A DNA stretch of 64,000 bases from an uncultured Lachnospiraceae bacterium (GTDB lineage: Bacteria > Bacillota > Clostridia > Lachnospirales > Lachnospiraceae), in NCBI GenBank assembly GCA_947628705.1, contig CANRAZ010000005.1, positions 1-64,000 on the forward strand, read 5' to 3'. Position 1 is the first letter of the stretch. Every line of letters begins with the position of its first letter. The position numbers and the translations under genes were made by a program. This document shows, one piece after another, positions 9,318 to 17,759 of the stretch. The notes under the pieces are model-generated. The model was not told the DNA's origin, did no database searches, and saw only the letters and a list, made by a program, of their open reading frames with translations.

Positions 9318-11309
9318 TCAGTAGCTTACTTCAGAAACCGTAAAGGTAACAGCCACCTCATTTATATCCGAAAGCTCAACCCCGCTTATCTTATAGTCGC
9401 TGCCATTCATTTCGTATTCGGTTATAAGCTCAGTTCCAAGCACCCATTCGTTAAGCAGGCAGAAATCAAGCTGCTTATTTCCGTTAATCATTCCTGCATC
9501 CTTGTAAGAGCCCTTAAGAGTAAGCTCGGTTCCGTTTACCGTAACGCTGTCAATGCTTGCCGTACAGGACTTTGCCAGCGTCTGCTCAATTATGCCGTCC
9601 TGAACCTGAACGTCCTTAATGTAGAAGGAGCCGATGTGTTCAAGGTTGTCCTTTGTCACATTCATTTTAAGCGTATATGTACCCGGCTCTTTGATTGCTA
9701 TGCTTTCATCTCCTGCACAGGTCTGCCAGCCCTTTGTTTCAAGAAGGTAAAGCTTTACGTTTGTCTGCTTCGGAGCCTCTACGGTTACCTTACACTCTGC
9801 TTTGGCAGTACCGCACATTGCGGTAATCGTACAGGTGCCTTCGGTTTGCGGATAAATAACCCCATCCTTTGAAACAGTGGCAACCGAATAATCGTCGGAA
9901 GTCCACACTGCCGATTCTCCGGTATCCGTTTTAGCGGCAACAGCATGAGGCTCCGAGGCAGCCTCAAGCGTAACCTCCGTTTCGGAAAGCTCTATGCTCG
10001 ACGCATTTCCCTCCGCCTTCTGCTCGTCGCTGTAAACGCCTACGATTGCGTTTACAATGTCGGGATGGGTAACCGTATAATTGGAACGGTTAAAAAGCGC
10101 AAAACCGTATTTGCCGTTATAGCCGTTATCCCAATAAACAGGTATGCATCCGTACTTCTTTGCTGTCTGACAAACCGTCCTGCAGAAATATGCACGGAAA
10201 TAATCGCTGTTTTCATCAGCCTTACTCTTATCAATTGCGCCGTATTCGCCAATTATTACAGGATAACCCTTTGAAACGAAAGCATCGTTCAGCTTCTTAA
10301 ACTGCTGCTCCAAAAACGCTTCCTCGCCCCAGTTGGCCGTCTTGGCGCTGTCAGCGTCCACGCCCCACTGTGTTGCATCGTCGGTCTCTCCGCCGCAGAA
10401 GCTCCACGGATCGTAGTAATGAACCGAAACCATAACTCTGTGCTCGCCCGACGGTATATCCTTGCTTAAATAAGAGTCGTCCGGTATCTTGAAATTTTCA
10501 TTTGAAGCTGTTTCATCAATATTTGTGTTATAGCCCGGTATCAGAACCCAGCGCCTGTCATTGTTTCCGCCTGTCTGACGGATTGCGTCAAGGAAGGTCT
10601 GGTTGTAAGCGTTTATGTTCTTGTACATCTCAGGCGTGCAGGTTCCGTGCGCGCCTATTTCATTCATCGATTCAAAAATAAGGCGTTCGTCATAATCTTT
10701 AAAATATTCGGCAATCTGCGTCCACACTGCCGAATACTTTTCAAGTATCGGAGCCTGATCTGCCTCGTCCGGCAGAAGCCAGCCGCCCTGTACGCTTTTA
10801 TATCCGTCGCCGTGTATGTTAATGAGCACAAACATATCCTCGGCTATACACATGTCGACAACCTGCTTGACTCTTTCAAGCCATTTCTCGTCAATTTCAT
10901 AATTATTCGCATCATCGATTTTTCCAAGGTAAGAAACCGGAACGCGCACCGTCTTAAAACCGCTCTCTTTTACAAGCTTGATAAGTTCAGGCGTAATAAA
11001 CGTCGACTGCCATGCAATTTCACTCGGCATTCCTCCGGAGCTTGCTTCGAGCTGATTTCCCACATTCCAGCCTGCTTCCATTGCCTCTGTTATTGCCGCA
11101 GCATCAAACTCGTCCCAGTCTGCCGAAGGGCCTGCGGACCCGCCGCCGTTTTCATCATTACCTGAAGGCGTCTGTCCCGCCGTGCCGGTGGGCGCAGCCG
11201 AAGGATTTTCCTTTCCTCCGTCGCCGTCCTTGCCGCCGCAGGCTGCAACAGAAACCGCCATAAGAAGAACAAGTAAAAGAGCCGTTGCTTTCTTTGCCAA
11301 TAATTTCAT
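9318..11309 (-). CDS. Secreted GH5 cellulase-like lipoprotein with Big_2 domain
   Basis: 663-residue extracellular glycoside hydrolase, probably acting on beta-1,4-glucans or related hemicellulose. A lipoprotein signal ends in VAACGGK (lipobox Cys about residue 24), followed by a Gly/Pro/Ser-rich spacer. The GH5 barrel (about 70-430) shows WNVGNQLEA, VRVPVSYLG, acid/base Glu in ESMNEIG and nucleophile Glu in PVIIGEYGA; the opening is closest to subfamily GH5_4. NEIG replaces the more usual NEP after the catalytic Glu. A bacterial Ig-like Big_2 domain (about 440-515) and a beta-rich C-terminal domain of about 140 residues, possibly carbohydrate-binding, follow. It is monocistronic, with its own promoter and terminator. 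Confidence 0.88.
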   Translation of the reverse strand: MKLLAKKATALLLVLLMAVSVAACGGKDGDGGKENPSAAPTGTAGQTPSGNDENGGGSAGPSADWDEFDAAAITEAMEAGWNVGNQLEASSGGMPSEIAWQSTFITPELIKLVKESGFKTVRVPVSYLGKIDDANNYEIDEKWLERVKQVVDMCIAEDMFVLINIHGDGYKSVQGGWLLPDEADQAPILEKYSAVWTQIAEYFKDYDERLIFESMNEIGAHGTCTPEMYKNINAYNQTFLDAIRQTGGNNDRRWVLIPGYNTNIDETASNENFKIPDDSYLSKDIPSGEHRVMVSVHYYDPWSFCGGETDDATQWGVDADSAKTANWGEEAFLEQQFKKLNDAFVSKGYPVIIGEYGAIDKSKADENSDYFRAYFCRTVCQTAKKYGCIPVYWDNGYNGKYGFALFNRSNYTVTHPDIVNAIVGVYSDEQKAEGNASSIELSETEVTLEAASEPHAVAAKTDTGESAVWTSDDYSVATVSKDGVIYPQTEGTCTITAMCGTAKAECKVTVEAPKQTNVKLYLLETKGWQTCAGDESIAIKEPGTYTLKMNVTKDNLEHIGSFYIKDVQVQDGIIEQTLAKSCTASIDSVTVNGTELTLKGSYKDAGMINGNKQLDFCLLNEWVLGTELITEYEMNGSDYKISGVELSDINEVAVTFTVSEVSY

Positions 11310-11364
11310 AATTTCTCCATTTCTTTAATTTGCATAAATTAGATTTTAACTGTACTGTAAGCAC

Positions 11365-11393
11365 AAAATATCATATTTGATTTTTTCTGTCAA
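11365..11393 (-). promoter_or_regulatory. Sigma-A promoter of the GH5 gene
   Basis: On the minus strand TTGACA (11388-11393) and TATTTT (11365-11370) are 17 bp apart, about 55 bp upstream of the ATG. Confidence 0.7.
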
Positions 11394-11452
11394 CAATATT
11401 ACGGCAGCTTTAAAATCAATACCGTAACGGACTGCCTATTTTTTTTACTAAG

Positions 11453-11482
11453 GTGTCATATATTACTTAACCGCATAGGATA
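11453..11482 (+). promoter_or_regulatory. Possible sporulation-sigma promoter of cotJA
   Basis: CATAGGATA (11474-11482) fits the CATANNNTA -10 element of sigma-E/sigma-K, and an ATAT-rich -35-like TCATATATT lies just upstream. It is about 30 bp ahead of the cotJA start. The -35 match and spacing are imperfect. Confidence 0.4.
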
Positions 11483-11510
11483 AATAGAGTACCTTTTAAC
11501 AGGAGCCAAT

Positions 11511-11765
11511 ATGTATTACCAGAGAAATTACGGCAATTACGGTAACCGCTACGGCGGCGGTTATCACAACTACAGCGCGCAGAATTCTATGATGCCTCAT
11601 CAGCAGCGGAAAAATCCAAAAGCTGAATCCTGCGATACGCCAAAAGAATTTCCTCTTGCCATGGGCTATGTGCCTTGGCAGACATGGGGCAACCTTTACG
11701 ATCCTTGTGAAGCGCTTGCTCAGGGAACCATATTTAAAGATTTGAACTTTAAATTCTGCGGCTGA
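11511..11765 (+). CDS. cotJA: Spore coat-associated protein CotJA
   Basis: 84-residue coat protein. The first half is Tyr/Asn/Gly-rich (YYQRNYGNYGNRYGGGY). The second half carries the CotJA signature LAMGYVPWQTWGNLYDP followed by ALAQGTIF. AGGAG lies 5 bp upstream of the ATG. In Bacillus and most Clostridia cotJA is immediately followed by cotJB and cotJC; here they are 5.7 kb away on the same strand, with three minus-strand genes in between. It is likely expressed in the mother cell, consistent with the possible sigma-E/K promoter. Confidence 0.88.
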   Translation: MYYQRNYGNYGNRYGGGYHNYSAQNSMMPHQQRKNPKAESCDTPKEFPLAMGYVPWQTWGNLYDPCEALAQGTIFKDLNFKFCG

Positions 11766-11771
11766 TAAGAA

Positions 11772-11820
11772 AAAGGAGCGTCCGGGTACTGAAAAAATTT
11801 TCAGTCCCGTTACGCTCCTT
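11772..11820 (-). terminator. Terminator between cotJA and the lipoprotein gene
   Basis: A long hairpin: AAGGAGCG pairs with CGCTCCTT, and GGG-T-ACTGAAAA with TTTTCAGTCCC. On the minus strand it is followed by TTTTTC, so it best serves the 11884-13479 gene. It may also act on cotJA from the other side. Confidence 0.7.
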
Positions 11821-11883
11821 ACCGATTGCAATTTAACTGATCAAAACTATTTTGTTCCGTTACCGTTTACGGCTAAATTCCTT

Positions 11884-13479
11884 TTACTTTACCGCTACAG
11901 ATGTAACGGCTCCTATAATTTCATCTTCGGAGAAATCACTGTCTGCGAAATAATAGAGGTCGTACTCCGCACATACATTTTCTCCGCAGTCAAAGAAATA
12001 ATGATATTCGGTAAAGCCTTCGGTTTCAGTATCTATCTGAAAGCCGAATCCGTCTAATCCGTTTATCACAGCCTCGCCGTTCTGAAGCAATGAATCCTCG
12101 TCATACTCTTTGTAGAAATCCATCATCTCTTCATACAGTTCTTCCGCGCCGGAATCCCAGATGCTTACATCAATTTCAGACTGCGAACCGTCTGTGGCAA
12201 GAAAATCGACCTCATACATCGATTCATCCACATCGGAGCCTTCAAGTACTGAGTTATCATAATTTATGACAAGCGTCTTTCCGTCTTCCATCGGCAGCTC
12301 CACAGCGTTTGAATTTCCGAAATCATAGTCAGGCTCATCGTCGTCACCGTCCGGAACAAAGTCAGGAACATCCTCACTCGTCAAATCGCCTATTTCCTGA
12401 ATAAGCTCAGGATTATCAACGAGGTACTGAACTATTTCAGTAAGAGAAGCAGCATTTTCAGGGACGCCTACCTTAACGCTGTCGTCACCCTTTATGGCAT
12501 AGCTGAAATCTATTTTTACGTCCTCGCCGTAGGTGAATTCAAAATCAACTGAGAAATCGCTTTCCCCGGCAGTTACCTCCAGCTTTGTTATCATGTCGTT
12601 CCCTTCAAGCGCTTTTTGAATGTCTTCGACGGTAAGAGCCTCAACGGATTCCGCTATTTTTTCAAAGCCCTTAAAAAGATTTACCTCTGTTTCAGCGATA
12701 TCCATCTCATCGACAGCTGTTTTTAGATTTTCAATAAAATCATCTGTTATCGGAATTTCAAGCAATTTTGCCGCTTCCACAACATCATCTGAAACATCAT
12801 CTATCAAGTCCTTAAGGTACTGTCTTAAATCATCGGGATCAGTCTGCTTAAAGCACTCTTCAATGGCGTTTTTATTTTCATCTATGTATTTAACGGAAGC
12901 CTTAAGACCCTTCTCATAATCCTCCGCTGTTTCAAGAGTAAGCGTTAAAGCATCGCCGTCCTTTTTTGGCTTACTAACAAAAAACGCCTTGAATATCTCT
13001 TCAAGATGCTTGTCAAAACCGTTTACAGTGATGAAATCCGGAAGAAGAATTCCATAGCTTCCGATTTCGGAGTCAGTGTCAAAATAAGCCTTTAACAATG
13101 AATCAAGATCCAAATAGAGCTTACCGTCAGCAGCAGTGACCAGATTTTCTGCCTTCAAATCCACGTTCTGCCCCTCCGCAGACGCCAAGGTTGAAAATCC
13201 GCTGCTCCAATTTTTTCCGTCACGCACACCGCTTGCTTTAATAACTGCGCTTGACTCTTCTCCATTATCCTTCACACTCATGTTGAACTCTAAATCAAAC
13301 TTGCCCTTGCTGTAATCCTTCGCCTTTTTCAGGCTTGCCCAGACGTCGGCGGCTGTAAGGTTTTCGGCATCTGCTCCTGCCTGTTCCGTTTTGTCCTTGT
13401 CTTTCTTTCCGCATGCTGCAAGTGAGAAAATGAGTATGACAGTCAAAAGAAGAGCAATTATTTTTTTAAATTTTTTCAT
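11884..13479 (-). CDS. Lipoprotein of unknown function (paralogue A)
   Basis: 531 residues. The signal peptide ends in a lipobox (SLAACGKK, Cys about residue 23), so it should be anchored outside the membrane. A charged Lys/Asp/Glu spacer follows, then about 320 residues of alternating beta and helix (DYSKGKFDLEFNMSVKD, GFDKHLEEIFKAFFVSK). An acidic linker (DDDEPDYDF) leads to an extra C-terminal beta domain of about 150 residues. Its first 350 residues match the plan of the next gene. I do not recognise the family; the fold could resemble LolA/LppX-type lipid-binding lipoproteins, but that is a guess. It has its own promoter at 13598-13626. Confidence 0.8.
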   Translation of the reverse strand: MKKFKKIIALLLTVILIFSLAACGKKDKDKTEQAGADAENLTAADVWASLKKAKDYSKGKFDLEFNMSVKDNGEESSAVIKASGVRDGKNWSSGFSTLASAEGQNVDLKAENLVTAADGKLYLDLDSLLKAYFDTDSEIGSYGILLPDFITVNGFDKHLEEIFKAFFVSKPKKDGDALTLTLETAEDYEKGLKASVKYIDENKNAIEECFKQTDPDDLRQYLKDLIDDVSDDVVEAAKLLEIPITDDFIENLKTAVDEMDIAETEVNLFKGFEKIAESVEALTVEDIQKALEGNDMITKLEVTAGESDFSVDFEFTYGEDVKIDFSYAIKGDDSVKVGVPENAASLTEIVQYLVDNPELIQEIGDLTSEDVPDFVPDGDDDEPDYDFGNSNAVELPMEDGKTLVINYDNSVLEGSDVDESMYEVDFLATDGSQSEIDVSIWDSGAEELYEEMMDFYKEYDEDSLLQNGEAVINGLDGFGFQIDTETEGFTEYHYFFDCGENVCAEYDLYYFADSDFSEDEIIGAVTSVAVK

Positions 13480-13597
13480 GTTCTATTCCTTTCTCAAAGT
13501 TTATTAATCCGGCGTAACTCTTTTAAGCTGCCGCACTTGCGCTAAATCTGCCGCGAGCCTGCAATCGTCTTAAAAGAATGACCCTGCCTGCAATTTG

Positions 13598-13626
13598 ATT
13601 TTATCATAAGCCTCGCTAAAAGTAAA
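13598..13626 (-). promoter_or_regulatory. Sigma-A promoter of lipoprotein A
   Basis: On the minus strand TTTACT (13621-13626) and TAAAAT (13598-13603) are 17 bp apart, about 120 bp upstream of the ATG. Confidence 0.6.
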
Positions 13627-13663
13627 CATTAGGCTAAAAATCAAAAACCGTACAAATGATGAC

Positions 13664-13704
13664 AAAAACGGCTTCCTGCAGCAAAGTGCCGGAAGCCGCT
13701 CTTT
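13664..13704. terminator. Bidirectional terminator hairpin
   Basis: CGGCTTCC (13669-13676) pairs with GGAAGCCG (13691-13698). It is flanked by a T run on both strands, CTCTTTTTG on plus and TTTTTGTC on minus. It ends the 13770-14957 gene. Confidence 0.8.
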
Positions 13705-13769
13705 TTGAACAAATTTTTTAAGCTGTCATGGAACCGTCCCATGCGATCAAGGATTATGATAATGTCAGA

Positions 13770-14957
13770 TTACTCTAACCCCAAATCTCCCATGAGCTCC
13801 TGCATTCCCTGAAGTATCTCCTGAAGCTTATCAGGATTCGACTCAACATATTCATAGACGCTTGTAATTGTGGCTACGTCTGAAGGAGCCTTTACGGAAA
13901 CCGAAGAATCAGCCTCAAACGTATACTTAATGGACATGCTCATCTTTTCGCCGTCCATTTCCATAGCGAAGTTTCCGTCAACAACATACTTGTCAGCATC
14001 TGCGGTAATGCTGAACTTAAGAGCCATTCCTGCCTCATCGATTTCTTTCTGAAGCTCTGCGGCATCAATGCTCTCAAGCTGTTCCTTAAGACCTTCAAGG
14101 TCAGCATCCTCAAAAACATCAACGTCGCCTACATCAGTCATGGAATCAAGCTGGCTGGAATACTGTTCAACCATTGCATCGATCATCTCATCTGTGATTT
14201 CCGTGTCAAGCTTATTGCCAAGCTTCTTGATGTCGTCACGGTAGTACTCAACAAGCGTGTTAAAATACTCTTTAACATCAACCGAAGAGCTGCTGTTTAT
14301 GATCTCGTTGAACGCATCTTTATTGTTTATAAGGTAATCAACAGTGCCGGTCATGAATGAAATATACTGCTCTGCTTCCTTTACCTCAACAGTAAACGTA
14401 TTGCCGTCCTTTTTAACTTCGATGTCGCCTAAAGCAGCCTTAAGGAGTCCGTCCGAGAAATCCTTAGCCTTTTTCTGAGTTTCTTCACTAATACTCATAT
14501 CCTTCTTAGGAAGAGGAATTGCAAAGGAACCTGCATCTGTTGAAACCTTTGAGATAGCCTCAACGATTGCATCAATGTCAATGTAAGCCTTGTCGTCAGC
14601 GACTGTAATGATATCGCTTGCACTCCACTTTATTGCGGTTCCGTCAACATTTGCATCGACGCCGATTCCCGTGGTCATGTCGCTGCCGTCCAGCTTTCCG
14701 CTCATGCTGACGCTTCCTGAAGCTTTTACGTCTTCAACATCGGCGTCAAAGGAGACCTCCACCTTATAGTCGCCCTTTGTGTACTCGGTCGCAAGGCCGA
14801 TTGCATCATAGATCGTCTCAACGTCCTCTACCTTTGCTCCCGGACCGCCTGTTTCCTTGTCGTTATCCTTTTTTCCACTATCTTTGCCGCACGCTGTAAG
14901 CGCAAGCACCATTACGGTGACCATTAAAAGGCAAAGAAAACGTTTAAATTTGGTCAT
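13770..14957 (-). CDS. Lipoprotein of unknown function (paralogue B)
   Basis: 395 residues from the ATG at 14957, which has GGAGG six bases upstream; the longer track start at 15035 has no ribosome site. The lipobox is ALTACGKD. The body shares the layout of the 11884-13479 product: a YTKGDYKVEVSFDADVED beta segment, KKDGNTFTVEVKEAEQY, and long acidic helices. It lacks that protein's C-terminal beta domain. The two look like a tandem duplication with divergence. The function is unknown; surface location is inferred from the lipobox. Confidence 0.8.
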   Translation of the reverse strand: MTKFKRFLCLLMVTVMVLALTACGKDSGKKDNDKETGGPGAKVEDVETIYDAIGLATEYTKGDYKVEVSFDADVEDVKASGSVSMSGKLDGSDMTTGIGVDANVDGTAIKWSASDIITVADDKAYIDIDAIVEAISKVSTDAGSFAIPLPKKDMSISEETQKKAKDFSDGLLKAALGDIEVKKDGNTFTVEVKEAEQYISFMTGTVDYLINNKDAFNEIINSSSSVDVKEYFNTLVEYYRDDIKKLGNKLDTEITDEMIDAMVEQYSSQLDSMTDVGDVDVFEDADLEGLKEQLESIDAAELQKEIDEAGMALKFSITADADKYVVDGNFAMEMDGEKMSMSIKYTFEADSSVSVKAPSDVATITSVYEYVESNPDKLQEILQGMQELMGDLGLE

Positions 14958-15049
14958 TTTACCTCCATTCTGCAGTTTGTACTGCCAAAAGACCATTCTT
15001 ATTACCCGATTATACCGGTGCAGGCATAACTGCACCTGCTACATGGCGT

Positions 15050-15078
15050 AATATACTCTAAATTTTATTCTTTGTCAA
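15050..15078 (-). promoter_or_regulatory. Strong sigma-A promoter of lipoprotein B
   Basis: On the minus strand TTGACA (15073-15078) and TATATT (15050-15055) are 17 bp apart. Confidence 0.78.
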
Positions 15079-15124
15079 GATTTAATAATATTTTAATAAA
15101 TTTTGACATTTTTACTTCCTAAGT

Positions 15125-15200
15125 AAGTTTTTTACTGTCTTCAAGGTTTTTCATTGCTTCCAAGGATTTTTACTGCATGCAGGATTTTTCACTGCCTTTC
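15125..15200. repeat. Four imperfect 18-19-bp tandem repeats after the GH31 gene
   Basis: Units of the form AAGGATTTTTACTGCATGC follow each other at 15125, 15143, 15162 and 15181. They end about 17 bp before the GH31 stop codon at 15217. Confidence 0.75.
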
Positions 15201-15216
15201 GAGATTAAATCAGGCT

Positions 15217-17283
15217 TTAGTAAACCTTTATATTTTTACAGTCCTTAATCATTACAGGTATGATATCAAGCGGCGCAGGCACCTTGATCCTCCGTCCGCC
15301 CTCATAAATTTTACCAGTATAGGCATCCTTCCACGACGCTCCCTCCGGAAGGTAAAGCTCACGCTCTACAGCGCCCTCCTCCATAACGGGAGCCACAAGG
15401 AGATCGGGGCCGAACATATATTCATCCTCAACATTCCAGCTTTCCTTGTCGCTGAAAAAATCATAGAATACAGGCCTCATTATCGGAGTTCCGTTTTCGC
15501 TTGCGGTTTTCATGCCCTCTCTTATGTAATCGCGGAGATTCTCTCTTATGAACAGGAATTTCTTCATTATTTCATAATTTTCTTCACCGAAGCTCCAAAC
15601 CTCGTTGTCCTGACCGCTGGTAAGCTGACGAACCCCATTTATGAATTCTTCTTCTCTTTCATACCAAGGCGAACGCTCGCCATGCATACGGAATACGGGA
15701 CAGAAGCACCCCCATTCAAACCAACGCACAAGCAGTTCTCTGAATTTTTCGTCGGTTATAACGCCGCCGAGGAAGCCTCCTATATCCGAAGTCCACCACG
15801 GAATACCTGCAAGACACATGTTAAGCCCTGCCTGAAGCTGCTCACGCATTGAGCGGAAGGAAGAATAGATATCGCCTGACCACGTGAGGACTCCGTACTT
15901 CTGACTGCCTGCCCATGCACACCGCACAAGACTTAAAACGTCCTTTTCGCCCTCCGCCTTCAGTCCGTCGTAAAAGCCCTTTGCATAGCCCACAGGATAG
16001 ACGTTCGAGCACTGGATCGCAGGTCCGGCATAATAACGGTAGTTGTCAAAATCGTAAGGACCGTATTCCGGCTCCGCCTCATCGAGCCAGAAGCATTTTA
16101 TGCCGTATTTATAGTAGTTTTCCTTACATTTTTCCCAGACAAACTTCTGCGCGCCCGGATGCGTTGCATCGTAAAATACCGTGTTTCCCATCCATGTCAT
16201 ATGATTTCCGTTACCTCTGTCGGCGTTTACCAGCCAGCCGTTGGAAGCCATCTTGCCGAAGTTTTCGCTCTTCTCGTCAATTGTAGGCCAGACTGAAACA
16301 ACGGTTTCGATTCCCATTGATTTAAGCTCGTCCACCATAGCCTTCGGATTCGGCCAGTCTCTCGGCTCAAATTTAAAATCTCCCTGTCTTGTCCAGTGGA
16401 AAAAGTCAACCACTATGGCGTCCATCGGGAGTCCCCTGCGCTTATGCTCCCTTGCCACGGCAAGAAGCTCATCCTGAGTACGGTAACGAAGCTTGCACTG
16501 CCAATAGCCAAGGCCGAATTCGGGCATCATCGGAGTGCGCCCTGTCGCTGCGGAATAGTTTTCCTCAATATCCGCAGGCGTATCTCCTGCCGTTATAAAA
16601 TAATCCATCTTCTTTGTGCTTTTTGCGACCCATTCTGTCTTATTCGTTGCAAAGGTCGCAGTACCGATTGCAGGATTGTTCCAGAAGAATCCGTAGCCTC
16701 TGTTTGAGAGCATAAAAGGCACGCTCGCCTGAGAATTTCTGTGGCAAAGCTCAAGACACGCTCCCTTTTTGTCAAGGTTTTTTTCCTGATACTGACCCAT
16801 ACCGAAGATTTTTTCTCCGTCATATGCCTCAAAACGCACCGTAAGAGCATAATCGGAGCTTCCCTGAATCGGCTTAAGTTCTCTTCCCGTAACCCTGAGT
16901 GGCACGCAGTAACGGTTAATCCTGTCTCTCGTCCTCCAGTATTCCTCCGTAAGGACCTCTCCCTTGTCATTTAAAAAGCTGAGCCAGCCTTCCTCGTTGA
17001 CCCTGGCAGTGATCTTTCCGTTTTTAAGAGTTGCAACCGTTCCCTTTTGATGATACTGCGCCCACTCTTCTCCTGCGTACCATGGGTCGGTAACATCTGT
17101 CTCGGTAAATTTAATCTCAGAGTCCGTCTCCTCAACCTTCTCGGTAAGAGCCCAGTCATTTGCGTCCATATTCGCTTCCTTTGTCATTCTGACACGAAGC
17201 GAATCCCTTCCCCACGGCTCAATCCAAAGCTTTTCGGTTCCGTTTATTACAACCAGTCTTTTTCCGTCCTGAATATAGTCCAC
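15217..17283 (-). CDS. GH31 alpha-glucosidase/alpha-xylosidase-like enzyme
   Basis: 688-residue retaining glycosidase without a signal peptide, so probably cytoplasmic. GH31 hallmarks are present: GYWQCKLRYRTQDELL, DAIVVDFFHW, nucleophile Asp in FWLDEAEPEYG, and acid/base Asp in WSGDIYSSF, plus the C-terminal beta domains. The WLDEAEPE form points to the YicI/xylosidase-like side of GH31 rather than classic maltase, but the exact substrate cannot be read. The start is GTG at 17283, six bases after GGAGG; the track start at 17298 (TTG) overlaps that ribosome site. It sits near the GH5 lipoprotein, suggesting shared use of plant polysaccharide oligomers. Confidence 0.88.
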   Translation of the reverse strand: MDYIQDGKRLVVINGTEKLWIEPWGRDSLRVRMTKEANMDANDWALTEKVEETDSEIKFTETDVTDPWYAGEEWAQYHQKGTVATLKNGKITARVNEEGWLSFLNDKGEVLTEEYWRTRDRINRYCVPLRVTGRELKPIQGSSDYALTVRFEAYDGEKIFGMGQYQEKNLDKKGACLELCHRNSQASVPFMLSNRGYGFFWNNPAIGTATFATNKTEWVAKSTKKMDYFITAGDTPADIEENYSAATGRTPMMPEFGLGYWQCKLRYRTQDELLAVAREHKRRGLPMDAIVVDFFHWTRQGDFKFEPRDWPNPKAMVDELKSMGIETVVSVWPTIDEKSENFGKMASNGWLVNADRGNGNHMTWMGNTVFYDATHPGAQKFVWEKCKENYYKYGIKCFWLDEAEPEYGPYDFDNYRYYAGPAIQCSNVYPVGYAKGFYDGLKAEGEKDVLSLVRCAWAGSQKYGVLTWSGDIYSSFRSMREQLQAGLNMCLAGIPWWTSDIGGFLGGVITDEKFRELLVRWFEWGCFCPVFRMHGERSPWYEREEEFINGVRQLTSGQDNEVWSFGEENYEIMKKFLFIRENLRDYIREGMKTASENGTPIMRPVFYDFFSDKESWNVEDEYMFGPDLLVAPVMEEGAVERELYLPEGASWKDAYTGKIYEGGRRIKVPAPLDIIPVMIKDCKNIKVY

Positions 17284-17402
17284 TTCATACCTCCGCAATA
17301 AATCTTATTTAATTTCCTCGCGCTTTTTGTTTAAGCGTTCTTCTTCTGCTTGACCGCTCCGCTTCACAGCGCGGTCAAAAGCGGCCTAAGCCCGTTTGTT
17401 AT

Positions 17403-17431
17403 ATCATAAAATATTATCCGCCGCTTTGCAA
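17403..17431 (-). promoter_or_regulatory. Probable sigma-A promoter of the GH31 gene
   Basis: On the minus strand TTGCAA (17426-17431) and TATGAT (17403-17408) are 17 bp apart. The leader would be about 115 nt and contains the hairpin TTGACCGC/GCGGTCAA. Confidence 0.5.
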
Positions 17432-17444
17432 GCGGCAACGGCAG

Positions 17445-17474
17445 TAACTTTTGTAAAAAAACGGCATAATATGT
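17445..17474 (+). promoter_or_regulatory. Possible sporulation-sigma promoter of cotJB-cotJC
   Basis: CATAATATG lies 16 bp after an AAC trinucleotide, resembling the sigma-K pattern AC-N16-CATANNNTA. It is about 30 bp upstream of cotJB. The match is suggestive only. Confidence 0.3.
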
Positions 17475-17501
17475 AAAGAATAAATTTTCAGAGCCGAAAT
17501 T

Positions 17502-17759
17502 ATGCAATCAAGATGTGATTTGTTACTTCAGCTTAGTACCACCGGATTTGCCATGGATGACATACGGCTCTTCCTCGACACGCACCCCGGTGATACCAAA
17601 GCGATAGAACTCTTCAACGAGTATGCCAAGAACTATGCTGCCCTTGAGAAGGAATATACCGAAAATTATGCCGGTTTTACCTCCTATTGCAGCAATAACG
17701 ACTGTAATATGTGGGTATGGAACGACTACCCGATGCCATGGGAGGGGGATTGCAGATAA
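17502..17759 (+). CDS. cotJB: Spore coat protein CotJB
   Basis: 85-residue coat protein with the CotJB core GFAMDDIRLFLDTHPGD and C-terminal WVWNDYPMPWEGDC. Its length matches the family. Its stop overlaps the cotJC start (TAATG), so the two are translationally coupled. No strong ribosome site precedes its ATG. The usual upstream partner cotJA is displaced by 5.7 kb. Confidence 0.88.
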   Translation: MQSRCDLLLQLSTTGFAMDDIRLFLDTHPGDTKAIELFNEYAKNYAALEKEYTENYAGFTSYCSNNDCNMWVWNDYPMPWEGDCR

